Source: JBCBSP01 sp039819095 (GTDB lineage: Bacteria; Pseudomonadota; Alphaproteobacteria; Caulobacterales; Maricaulaceae). From it: a stretch of 29,131 bases of DNA. Where the stretch lies: the NCBI GenBank assembly GCA_039819095.1, contig JBCBSP010000013.1, forward strand, positions 1 to 29,131, read 5' to 3'. Below are positions 1 to 6,572 of the stretch, piece by piece. Position 1 is the stretch's first letter; each line of letters opens with the position of its first letter. A program made the translations under genes and the position numbers. The notes below the pieces were generated by a model. The model had not been told where the DNA came from, did no database searches, and worked only from the letters and a program-made list of their open reading frames with translations.

Positions 1-204
1 CACATAGACATGGAAGGTGCCGTCCACGCCGCCGGAGAAGTCCAGCTCCTGGGCCAGGCCCAGACCGCCGGTCGTGACTTCATCACCGCTGGCGGAAAAC
101 GCGCCCAGACCGGTGTCGACAAACACCAGGTCATACGCGCTCGCCGCGCCCGTCAGAAGCGCCGCCGCCGCCGCGCCGGAAAGAAGTGCTTTCATCGTCA
201 TCAT
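1..204 (-). CDS. Secreted protein, N-terminal part only (runs off the window)
   Basis: The first 68 codons of a minus-strand gene are present; the rest lies beyond position 1. The start has ATGs at 204, 201 and 195; GGGG at 210-213 is a plausible ribosome-binding site for the first two. The protein opens with MMTMKALLSG, an alanine/leucine-rich hydrophobic stretch and an ASA cleavage-like site near residue 23, a typical Sec signal peptide. The mature part begins YDLVFVDTGLG and is rich in Gly, Asp, Ser and Thr, as in outer-membrane or extracellular beta proteins. The family cannot be told from this fragment. It is divergent from meaB, with 133 bases between the two starts. Confidence 0.7.
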   Translation of the reverse strand, partial: MMTMKALLSGAAAAALLTGAASAYDLVFVDTGLGAFSASGDEVTTGGLGLAQELDFSGGVDGTFHVYV

Positions 205-337
205 TCAGTCCCCGTGTTTGATCAGGCCGATCAGACTCTCAAGTGAATTTGCGCGCATAGTAAAATCACTCGCCAGCGCGCGCAACCGGATGGCTGAACT
301 TGCCCACTCGCCCGAACCATCTTGAAATCAGGACGCT

Positions 338-1309
338 ATGTCGAAGCTGGTTAACGATATCCGTACCGGAAAGCGCGCCGCACTGGCGCGCGCCATCACC
401 CTGTCAGAATCAACACGCGCTGAGCATCAGGCCGAGGCGCGCGCGCTCCTGACCGAACTCATGGCCCACACCGGGTCTGCCTGGCGCATCGGGCTGACCG
501 GCGTGCCCGGCGTCGGCAAGTCCACCCTGATTGAAGCCTTCGGAACGTATCTGACCGGACAGGGCCACAAGGTCGCGGTGCTGGCGGTGGACCCCTCCTC
601 CAGCCGGTCTCGCGGTTCGATACTGGGCGACAAGACGCGCATGGCGGGACTGGCGACCGATCCGAACGCCTTCATCCGCCCCTCCCCGTCCGCCGGCACG
701 CTGGGCGGGGTCACCCGCAAGACGCGCGAGGCCATGCTGCTGTGCGAGGCGGCCGGGTACGATGTGATCATCGTGGAGACGGTCGGGGTGGGTCAGTCGG
801 AAACCGTGGTGGCGGACATGGTTGATGTCTTCATTGCGCTGATGCTGCCCGGCGCCGGTGATGAACTGCAGGGGATCAAGAAAGGCCTTCTGGAGCTGGC
901 CGAAATCATCTTCGTCAACAAGGCCGATGGCGAGAATGCGAAACGGGCCGCCCAGGCCGCGCGCGAGCTGAAGTCCGCGCTGCACCTGTTCGCCCCGGTC
1001 AGCGAGCACTGGAGCCCGGCGGTGATGACCGGCTCCGCGCTCCAGGGCGACGGAATGGCCGAGCTGTGGGAGCTGATCGGCGCGCACCGCCGCGCGCTTG
1101 ACAGTCCCGGCGCCCTGCAGGCGCGCCGCCGCGATCAGCAGGTGCGCTGGCTCTGGTCCATGGTGGAGGAAAGACTGGTAGAGCGCTTCAAGGCGAATCC
1201 GGCGGTTCGCTCCGGCGCCGCAGCGCTCGAGGCCGAGGTCGCGCAGGGCCGGATGCCGGCGAGCGAAGCGGCCGAGCGTCTGCTGGCCCTCAGCAAGGCT
1301 TCATCCTGA
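338..1309 (+). CDS. meaB: Methylmalonyl-CoA mutase-associated GTPase MeaB
   Basis: A 323-residue G3E-family P-loop GTPase of normal MeaB/ArgK length. The Walker A motif GVPGVGKS is at residues 55-62, a DPSSSRSRGSILGDKTRM block at about 85-102, the switch-like ETVGVGQSE at 147-155, and the guanine-specificity motif NKAD at 194-197. In known systems MeaB gates adenosylcobalamin loading and protects methylmalonyl-CoA mutase, the last step of propionyl-CoA assimilation to succinyl-CoA. No mutase gene is in the window, so the enzyme it serves must lie elsewhere. AGGA sits four bases before the ATG. The gene is convergent with the small membrane protein that ends at 1333. The scfR/aceA locus nearby fits a propionate and acetate role. 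Function is inferred from the family. Confidence 0.93.
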   Translation: MSKLVNDIRTGKRAALARAITLSESTRAEHQAEARALLTELMAHTGSAWRIGLTGVPGVGKSTLIEAFGTYLTGQGHKVAVLAVDPSSSRSRGSILGDKTRMAGLATDPNAFIRPSPSAGTLGGVTRKTREAMLLCEAAGYDVIIVETVGVGQSETVVADMVDVFIALMLPGAGDELQGIKKGLLELAEIIFVNKADGENAKRAAQAARELKSALHLFAPVSEHWSPAVMTGSALQGDGMAELWELIGAHRRALDSPGALQARRRDQQVRWLWSMVEERLVERFKANPAVRSGAAALEAEVAQGRMPASEAAERLLALSKASS

Positions 1310-1332
1310 GCGAAGCGTCTTTTCGTTTCACA

Positions 1333-1764
1333 CTAGCCGGCCAGCGCCTTGGCCTGCCCCACCCAGTCATCGCGCTCGATCCGTCCGCGCCCGTTCACCG
1401 CTTCATCCATGCGCTCCACATCGGCTTTGCTCCAGGCGGCGATCTGGGAGAAGCGCGTGACGCCGGCCGCGTTCAACGCCGCGACCAGCTTCGGCCCGAC
1501 ACCCTTGATCCGGCTGAGATCGTCAGGCTGCGAAGCATCGGGCTCCGCGGTTCTGGCGGCAGCCGGCTTTACGCTCGCCCCCGGCGCGGCCAGCGCCGGG
1601 GCGGGTTCAGCGACCGGCTCAGGCTCAGGCGCGTCTTCAGCCTCGCCGCTCTCGTTTTCAGCGACGCCGGCCTCAGGCTCGGCGCGGAGCATCCAACCGG
1701 TCAGCGCGCCGCCCGCAAAAGCCAGCGCGAGCAGGATCCACATATGCCAGGTCAACCAGAGCAA
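1333..1764 (-). CDS. Small membrane-anchored helix-hairpin-helix protein
   Basis: A 143-residue protein. I chose the TTG at 1764 as start because GGAGG lies five bases upstream; the first internal ATG (codon 8) has no such site. Residues 1-27 form one hydrophobic membrane segment (WILLALAFAGGALTGWML). An acidic and Ala/Pro-rich linker covers about 28-80. The C-terminal 60 residues hold a helix-hairpin-helix-like fold with DDLSRIKGVGPKLVAALNAAG followed by ITRFSQIAAW-like residues. That module occurs in many alphaproteobacterial membrane proteins and in NADH dehydrogenase-associated proteins, and it need not bind DNA. The gene lies 19 bases after the BON/OmpA-like gene on the same strand, so the two are probably co-transcribed. 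Exact role unknown. Confidence 0.75.
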   Translation of the reverse strand: MLWLTWHMWILLALAFAGGALTGWMLRAEPEAGVAENESGEAEDAPEPEPVAEPAPALAAPGASVKPAAARTAEPDASQPDDLSRIKGVGPKLVAALNAAGVTRFSQIAAWSKADVERMDEAVNGRGRIERDDWVGQAKALAG

Positions 1765-1783
1765 TTCAGCCTCCTGTCAGCGG

Positions 1784-2899
1784 TCACGGTTCCGCTGCTT
1801 CATCATCGCCGGCGGCGTCCTCGGAAGGCGCCGCCTCGCCAGAGTTTTCAGATAAGGGGGTGTCTTCAGATAGGGCGGCGCCTTCAAAGACGGTGAAGAC
1901 GGGCCGCGCCTCGCCGGCGCTGTCTGCAGCGGCGACGCGCAGCCGATCAGGCGCGACACCCGCTTCGATCAGAGCCGCCATCACCGCCTCGCTGCGCGCT
2001 GCGGCGTCTTCACCGGCTTGCGCCGGAGCCTGCACGCCAATCGCATAGTCGCCGCGGCACTGGCCGAGTGCTGCGGCTGCGCGCGCGAGCGCGGCGCGGC
2101 TGCCGGGCGCGACAGCCCCGGTCTCAGCGTCAAATCCGGTCCGATGCTCGCCAAGCGCGGCTTCAGCCATCAACGCACACAGCGGGCCGTCTTCAATTAT
2201 CGCCGAATAGCGCGACCCGGCCTGACGAACGAGCGCGGCGGTCTGGAAAACGCCCGGCGCCCTGGAGAACTCAGCGGTTATGGAACGCGCGGTCTGCGCG
2301 TTCGCCGCCTGGCCGAAAAGCGTCATGCGGTCCCCGCGCAGGCGCGCCGACCCGGTTTCGACACGCGCCACCTCGCCGAGCAGCAGCCGCACCGCCGCCT
2401 CCCATCCTACCGGCGCCGCGCCGGGCGCCAGACGGAGAGACACATCGGCGCGTCCGGCGAACAGGCGCTCTGCGGTGAACGCGATCTGATCGCGGCTTTC
2501 CGCATCCGGCGCAAATCCGGTCAGCACCAGCCGACCGGCTGACACGTCAGCGGACAGGACCGCGCCCTGCGGCATGCCGGCGAGACGGATATCGTCGTGC
2601 ACGCGGGTGATCCCGCCAGCCACGATGCCGCCGGCCCAGGCTGCGGATTTCACCTCGGCGAGCGCTTCGTCGCGCGCCGCTTCATCAGGCGCAAGACCGG
2701 ACAGGTAAGCGACCTGGCCGGACAGGCGAAGCTCGGCCCAGCCGGCGTGCCCGGCCTCCTCCAGCGCGGTTTCAGCAGAGACCTGCAGACGCGATTGCAG
2801 CGATCCGGCCGAGCTCGGCCCGGCATGAATGCCCAAAACCCCCAGCGCGACAAACGCGCCGGCGGCGATCAGAAGAATGCGTTGTCGGGGCGTGACCAT
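1784..2899 (-). CDS. BON-repeat / OmpA-like envelope protein
   Basis: A 371-residue protein starting at ATG 2899; a GTG at 2902 immediately before it is an alternative. No strong ribosome-binding site is visible. Residues about 8-28 form a signal anchor. Two stretches (about 33-105 and 115-220) show the BON rhythm: a hydrophobic strand, Gly, a second strand, then a helix with regular Arg/Ala (for example LSGQVAYLSGLAPDEAARDEA, LVLTGFAPDAESRDQ). The C-terminal part (about 240-345) resembles an OmpA-like peptidoglycan-binding domain: a run of Ala-rich helix, a Cys pair, and AAARSEAVMAALIEAGVAPDRL. The tail is acidic low-complexity. BON plus OmpA-like layouts are known from mycobacterial ArfA/OmpATb. 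It is probably exported to the periplasm; function is unproven. It likely shares a transcript with the small membrane protein downstream. Confidence 0.7.
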   Translation of the reverse strand: MVTPRQRILLIAAGAFVALGVLGIHAGPSSAGSLQSRLQVSAETALEEAGHAGWAELRLSGQVAYLSGLAPDEAARDEALAEVKSAAWAGGIVAGGITRVHDDIRLAGMPQGAVLSADVSAGRLVLTGFAPDAESRDQIAFTAERLFAGRADVSLRLAPGAAPVGWEAAVRLLLGEVARVETGSARLRGDRMTLFGQAANAQTARSITAEFSRAPGVFQTAALVRQAGSRYSAIIEDGPLCALMAEAALGEHRTGFDAETGAVAPGSRAALARAAAALGQCRGDYAIGVQAPAQAGEDAAARSEAVMAALIEAGVAPDRLRVAAADSAGEARPVFTVFEGAALSEDTPLSENSGEAAPSEDAAGDDEAAEP

Positions 2900-2979
2900 C
2901 ACAATCGGCTCAATCGACTCATCGGATTTCCACCCAACATAACGCGAACCGATCCGGGCCGGCTATGAAGAAGGCGCGG

Positions 2980-4398
2980 CTATCCTTCACCAAACGCGAA
3001 TGGCGCCGGGCCGCGCACATGCGGATCGATGTTCAGGCGGCGATGAAGCGGCGGGAAGGCGCGCTCAGCGCAGTCGGGCCGTTCGCAAAGCCGGCAGGTG
3101 AGACCCACAGGCGTCGGTTCGCCCGCGCCATCGTGATAGACGAGCCGGTCGGCGTTCTTCGCCTCACAGCCGACCGCGACCGCCTGCAGCGCCGCGCCGC
3201 CCTCGGGAAGCGGCCGGGCGACCGCCTTGACGATCGACAGATAGCGTCCGCCATCGGCCAGCTCCAGCGCCTGGACATGGATGCGCTCCGGCGCGCGGAA
3301 GGCGTCGAACAATCGCCAGCGCGCACAGCCGCCGCCGGCGCGCGCGAAAGGCAGCACCCCTCCCCCGAAGCGCTTGGAGACATTGCCCGCCTGATCCACC
3401 CGGATCATGAAAAAGGGCACGCCGCGCCTGCCGGGTCGGTTGAGCGTACTGAGCCGGTGGCAGACCTGTTCAAAGCTTACCTGGAAGCGACGCTGCAGGG
3501 CGGCGATGTCATAGCGCTCAAGCTCGGCGGCGGCGTGAAAGGCCTCATACGGCATCAGCAGAGCCGCCGCCGCGTAATTGACCAGCGCGGCGCGATAGAG
3601 CCGGCGGGCGTCCTCGGTGGTCAGGGCGGGACGACCGGCGGCTTCGGCCAGCGCATCTTCCAACTCAAGCGTGGCCACCGTCGCGGCGATGTGGAAGGCG
3701 CGCGCCGGAGCACTCAGCCGGTCTGACAGGAGAAGGCGCCGGGTGTGGAAATCGAACCGGCGCAGCGCGCCGCCGGTGACGTCATCACCATAGACGCGCA
3801 CCATGACGCCGTGGCGGTCCTTCAAACGCGCCTGCAAGGCCTCCTGACGGGCCAAAGGGTTTGAGCCGGCCTCCGGCAGGAGCGCATCGGCGGCGTCCTC
3901 CAGATCGGGAAAACAGTTCTGCGCCGCGTCCAGCGCGTCGCGCACTTCCTCCAAGGCGCTGAGCGCGCCGCCCGGCCCCTGCCCGCCATCGGCGACGCGA
4001 AGCGCCAGATCGGACGCCGCCGCATGGGTTTCGCGATAGGCGCGGTAGAGCCGGGCGAACGCTTCCGCCGCGCGCGGGTGGGCGTCCGTCAGATCGCGCA
4101 GATCGCGCGCGTCGAGATCGGATCCCGCCAGAGCCGGGTCGCCGACCGCCTCGCTTAGATCGGTCAGGAGCTGGCGATCGGACTCCGCTGCGAAAGCGCG
4201 CACATCCACGTCATAGGCCTCAGCCAGCGCCAGCAGCACGCGCGCCGTGACCGGGCGCTGATTACGCTCCAGCAGGTTCAGATAGCTGGGCGAGACGCCG
4301 AGCCCGTCGGCGAACTGAGCCTGGGTCTGACCGGCGTCCTTGCGCAGCCGCCGCAAGCGCGCGCCGGCGAAGAGCTTTTCCTGCCCGGCTTCACTCAT
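2980..4398 (-). CDS. scfR: Short-chain fatty acyl transcriptional regulator (ScfR/RamB/PccR-like)
   Basis: A 472-residue regulator. I start it at ATG 4398 (MSEAGQEKLF), which has GGGAG six bases upstream; an upstream ATG at 4437 lacks one. Residues about 8-65 form an XRE helix-turn-helix (RRLRKDAGQTQAQFADGLGV, then SPSYLNLLERNQRPV). The middle is an IrrE/ImmA-like domain whose usual HExxH zinc site reads AFHIAATVA, so peptidase activity is not expected. The C-terminal DUF2083 part carries single Cys residues and a CRLCERPDC cluster at about 435, 438 and 443 that could bind metal. Relatives (RamB, PccR, ScfR) control glyoxylate-shunt and propionyl-CoA genes in response to acyl-CoA state. The gene is divergent from aceA, which strongly suggests it controls aceA and itself. 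Confidence 0.88.
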   Translation of the reverse strand: MSEAGQEKLFAGARLRRLRKDAGQTQAQFADGLGVSPSYLNLLERNQRPVTARVLLALAEAYDVDVRAFAAESDRQLLTDLSEAVGDPALAGSDLDARDLRDLTDAHPRAAEAFARLYRAYRETHAAASDLALRVADGGQGPGGALSALEEVRDALDAAQNCFPDLEDAADALLPEAGSNPLARQEALQARLKDRHGVMVRVYGDDVTGGALRRFDFHTRRLLLSDRLSAPARAFHIAATVATLELEDALAEAAGRPALTTEDARRLYRAALVNYAAAALLMPYEAFHAAAELERYDIAALQRRFQVSFEQVCHRLSTLNRPGRRGVPFFMIRVDQAGNVSKRFGGGVLPFARAGGGCARWRLFDAFRAPERIHVQALELADGGRYLSIVKAVARPLPEGGAALQAVAVGCEAKNADRLVYHDGAGEPTPVGLTCRLCERPDCAERAFPPLHRRLNIDPHVRGPAPFAFGEG

Positions 4399-4412
4399 AC
4401 CAAACTCCCAAT

Positions 4413-4429
4413 TTGTCAATTTATGACAA
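4413..4429. promoter_or_regulatory. Inverted repeat, candidate ScfR operator between scfR and aceA
   Basis: TTGTCA-N5-TGACAA is a perfect 6-bp inverted repeat with spacer ATTTA. It sits just upstream of the scfR ribosome-binding site, in the only AT-rich stretch of the divergent scfR/aceA region. Further toward aceA are TTTTTCAAATGTATA (4445-4459) and a TATACAAT (4476-4483) that could be an aceA -10 element; I see no clear -35. Position and symmetry suggest an operator for self-control and for aceA. That ScfR binds it is inference. Confidence 0.5.
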
Positions 4430-4549
4430 TCACACACTCACACATTTTTCAAATGTATACCTCTCATCCGCTTTCTATACAATAAGCACTCGACGGAGTG
4501 GCGGCGGCCTGTCAGCATCATGACAACACACGAACAGAAGGCCTTCGCC

Positions 4550-5842
4550 ATGACCAGCTTCTACGATCTTGTCCCCGCCGCCGCCCCGGGCCGCTTTGAC
4601 GGCATTGAGCGCAATTACACCGCCGAAGAGGTGATCAAGCTGCGCGGGTCGGTTCAGATTCGCCACACTCTGGCTGAGCGCGGCGCGGCGAAGCTCTGGG
4701 AGCTGATCAACAGCGAGCCCTATATCAATGCGCTGGGCGCGCTGTCGGGCAATCAGGCCATGCAGATGGTTCGGGCCGGCCTGAAAGCCATCTACTTGTC
4801 CGGCTGGCAAGTCGCCGCCGACGCCAACACCGCCGGGGCGATGTATCCTGATCAGTCGCTCTACCCGGCCAATTCCGCCCCGGAGCTCGCCAAGAAGATC
4901 AATCGCACGCTTCAGCGCGCCGATCAGATCGAGGTCGCCGAGCGCGGCGAGGCGAGCCGGGACTGGTTCGCGCCGATCGTGGCCGACGCCGAAGCCGGCT
5001 TTGGCGGGGTGCTGAACTGTTATGAGATCATGCGCGCCTTCATCGAGGCCGGCGCAGCGGGCGTTCACTTCGAAGACCAGGTCGCTGCGGAAAAGAAGTG
5101 CGGGCATCTGGGCGGCAAGGTGCTCATTCCCACCAGCCAGCACGAGCGCAATCTCAATGCCGCGCGCCTGGCCGCCGACGTGATGGGAGTGCCGACGCTC
5201 ACCGTGGCGCGCACCGATGCGGAGTCAGCCACGCTGATCAATTCCGATATCGACGAGCGCGACCACGAATTCATTGATTTCGACGCCGGGCGCACGCCGG
5301 AAGGCTTCTTCCGGATCAAGCCGGGCAAGGGCGTGGATCACTGCATCAAGCGCGGGCTCGCCTACGCCAAGGTCGCCGACCTTCTGTGGTGGGAAACCTC
5401 CAAGCCGAATCTCGATGAGGCGCGCCGCTTCGCTGAAGCGATCCAACGCGAGCACCCCGGCAAGATGATGGCGTACAACTGCTCGCCCTCCTTCAACTGG
5501 GAAGCCAATCTGGACAAGGCCACGATCGAGACCTACCAGCGCGAGCTGGGCGCGATGGGCTATAAGTTCCAGTTCGTCACGCTGGCCGGCTTCCACCAGC
5601 TCAATCATGGCATGTTCCAGCTCGCCAGCGGCTATCGCGATCGCGGCATGGGCGCATACTCGGAGCTGCAACAGGCCGAGTTCGCCGCCGAGGCCCAGGG
5701 CTACACCGCCACGCGCCACCAGCGCGAAGTCGGCACCGGCTATTTCGATCTTGTGAACACCACCCTGTCCGGCGGCAAGTCCTCGACCACCGCCATGGCG
5801 GAATCCACCGAGACCGCGCAGTTCAACACCGCGGCTGAGTGA
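4550..5842 (+). CDS. aceA: Isocitrate lyase
   Basis: A 430-residue isocitrate lyase, which cleaves isocitrate to glyoxylate and succinate, the first step of the glyoxylate bypass. The active-site signature KKCGH is at residues 182-186, preceded by the magnesium-site region ADAEAGFGG at about 146-154. The conserved MAYNCSPSFNW block lies near 308-318. I chose ATG 4550 because AGAAGG lies eight bases upstream; an in-frame ATG at 4520 adds ten residues but has no such site. Length is normal for the family. It is divergent from scfR, and rraA and aceB follow on the same strand after a 217-base spacer full of hairpins. Expression is probably induced on acetate or fatty acids through ScfR. Confidence 0.97.
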   Translation: MTSFYDLVPAAAPGRFDGIERNYTAEEVIKLRGSVQIRHTLAERGAAKLWELINSEPYINALGALSGNQAMQMVRAGLKAIYLSGWQVAADANTAGAMYPDQSLYPANSAPELAKKINRTLQRADQIEVAERGEASRDWFAPIVADAEAGFGGVLNCYEIMRAFIEAGAAGVHFEDQVAAEKKCGHLGGKVLIPTSQHERNLNAARLAADVMGVPTLTVARTDAESATLINSDIDERDHEFIDFDAGRTPEGFFRIKPGKGVDHCIKRGLAYAKVADLLWWETSKPNLDEARRFAEAIQREHPGKMMAYNCSPSFNWEANLDKATIETYQRELGAMGYKFQFVTLAGFHQLNHGMFQLASGYRDRGMGAYSELQQAEFAAEAQGYTATRHQREVGTGYFDLVNTTLSGGKSSTTAMAESTETAQFNTAAE

Positions 5843-5849
5843 AGCCATC

Positions 5850-6024
5850 CAGGGCGAACCGCTGGATGTTCGCCCTGAGGAGCGCCGGCCCGGACCGCTG
5901 GATGTCCGGGCCCGGCGCCCCTACCCAGCCGGTCTCGCCGGCAAGATGAGTTCGGTTCGGACCGCTGGATGTCCGAACTGCGGAGCGCCGGGCTGAACCG
6001 CTGGATGTTCAGTTTCGGCGCTCC
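5850..6024 (+). repeat. Array of four stem-loops with one conserved loop and covarying stems
   Basis: The loop CCGCTGGATG occurs four times, at 5859-5868, 5895-5904, 5962-5971 and 5998-6007, always closed by an A-T pair. The stems differ in sequence but each is self-complementary: CAGGGCGAA/TTCGCCCTG, GGCCCGGA/TCCGGGCC, GTTCGGA/TCCGAAC and CTGAA/TTCAG. Loops 1-3 and 2-4 are exactly 103 bases apart, and loops 1-2 and 3-4 exactly 36, so the array is two copies of a two-hairpin module. The linker GGAGCGCCGG (5879-5888, 5982-5991) recurs and pairs with CGGCGC after hairpins 2 and 4. An unrelated small hairpin GCCGG/CCGGC is at 5928-5942. The array lies wholly between aceA and rraA. Confidence 0.9.
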
Positions 6025-6033
6025 TCCATTTTT
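5982..6033 (+). terminator. Possible aceA terminator (last hairpin of the array plus T run)
   Basis: GGAGCGCCG (5982-5990) pairs with CGGCGCTCC (6016-6024), enclosing the fourth conserved loop hairpin. TTTTT follows at 6029-6033 after a four-base gap. The gap is longer than in an ideal intrinsic terminator, so termination may be partial, letting some transcripts run into rraA-aceB. Confidence 0.4.
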
Positions 6034-6059
6034 CACCCCTTCCGCACCGCGATCGACTG

Positions 6060-6551
6060 ATGCCCGCTTCTTTCTCCACCTGCGATCTGTGCGATGCGCA
6101 TCCGGACCGGGTCCGCGTTCTGGAACCGGTCTTCCGCTCCTTCGGGGCGCGCGCCAGCTTCTGCGGACCGGTAGAGACCGTCACCACTTTCGAAGACAAT
6201 TCCAAGGTTCGCGAAGCGGTATTCGAACCCGGCGATGGCCGCGTTCTCATCGTGGATGGCGGTGGGTCGCTGCGGCGCTCCCTGCTCGGCGGCGATCTCG
6301 CCGCGCGCGCAGCGGCCAATGGCTGGGCCGGGATCATCATCCACGGCGCGGTGCGCGACGCAGCCGAGCTGGAGGCTGAAGATCTCGGCGTTCTGGCGCT
6401 GGCCCTGATCCCGATGAAGACGGTGAAACGCGGGCGCGGCGTGATCGGCGATCCAGTCTCGGTTGCTGGCGCGGTGGCGCGTCGCGGCGAGTATGTTTAT
6501 GCGGATCGCGACGGCGTCATCCTGGCTGACGCGCCGCTGCACGAAACCTGA
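6060..6551 (+). CDS. rraA: RraA-family protein (ribonuclease E inhibitor-like / 2-oxo-acid aldolase-like)
   Basis: A 163-residue RraA-family protein of standard length. The family signature is present: GGDLA at residues 77-81 and HGAVRD ending with Arg99-Asp100, the residues that bind metal and substrate in the 4-hydroxy-4-methyl-2-oxoglutarate aldolase and oxaloacetate decarboxylase branch. In E. coli RraA binds RNase E and lowers its activity; other members are class II aldolases releasing pyruvate. The sequence alone does not decide between them. It starts 27 bases after the T run of the hairpin array with no obvious ribosome-binding site, and ends 21 bases before aceB, so the two are likely one operon. 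The place between the glyoxylate-shunt genes favours a metabolic role, as inference. Confidence 0.85.
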   Translation: MPASFSTCDLCDAHPDRVRVLEPVFRSFGARASFCGPVETVTTFEDNSKVREAVFEPGDGRVLIVDGGGSLRRSLLGGDLAARAAANGWAGIIIHGAVRDAAELEAEDLGVLALALIPMKTVKRGRGVIGDPVSVAGAVARRGEYVYADRDGVILADAPLHET

Positions 6552-6572
6552 AGACCACAAGAGGAGTTCGCC

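Noticed and set aside
5850..6024. CRISPR-like array
   Set aside because: The conserved part is only 10-12 bases, the intervals are not spacer-like, stems differ between copies, and no cas gene is nearby.
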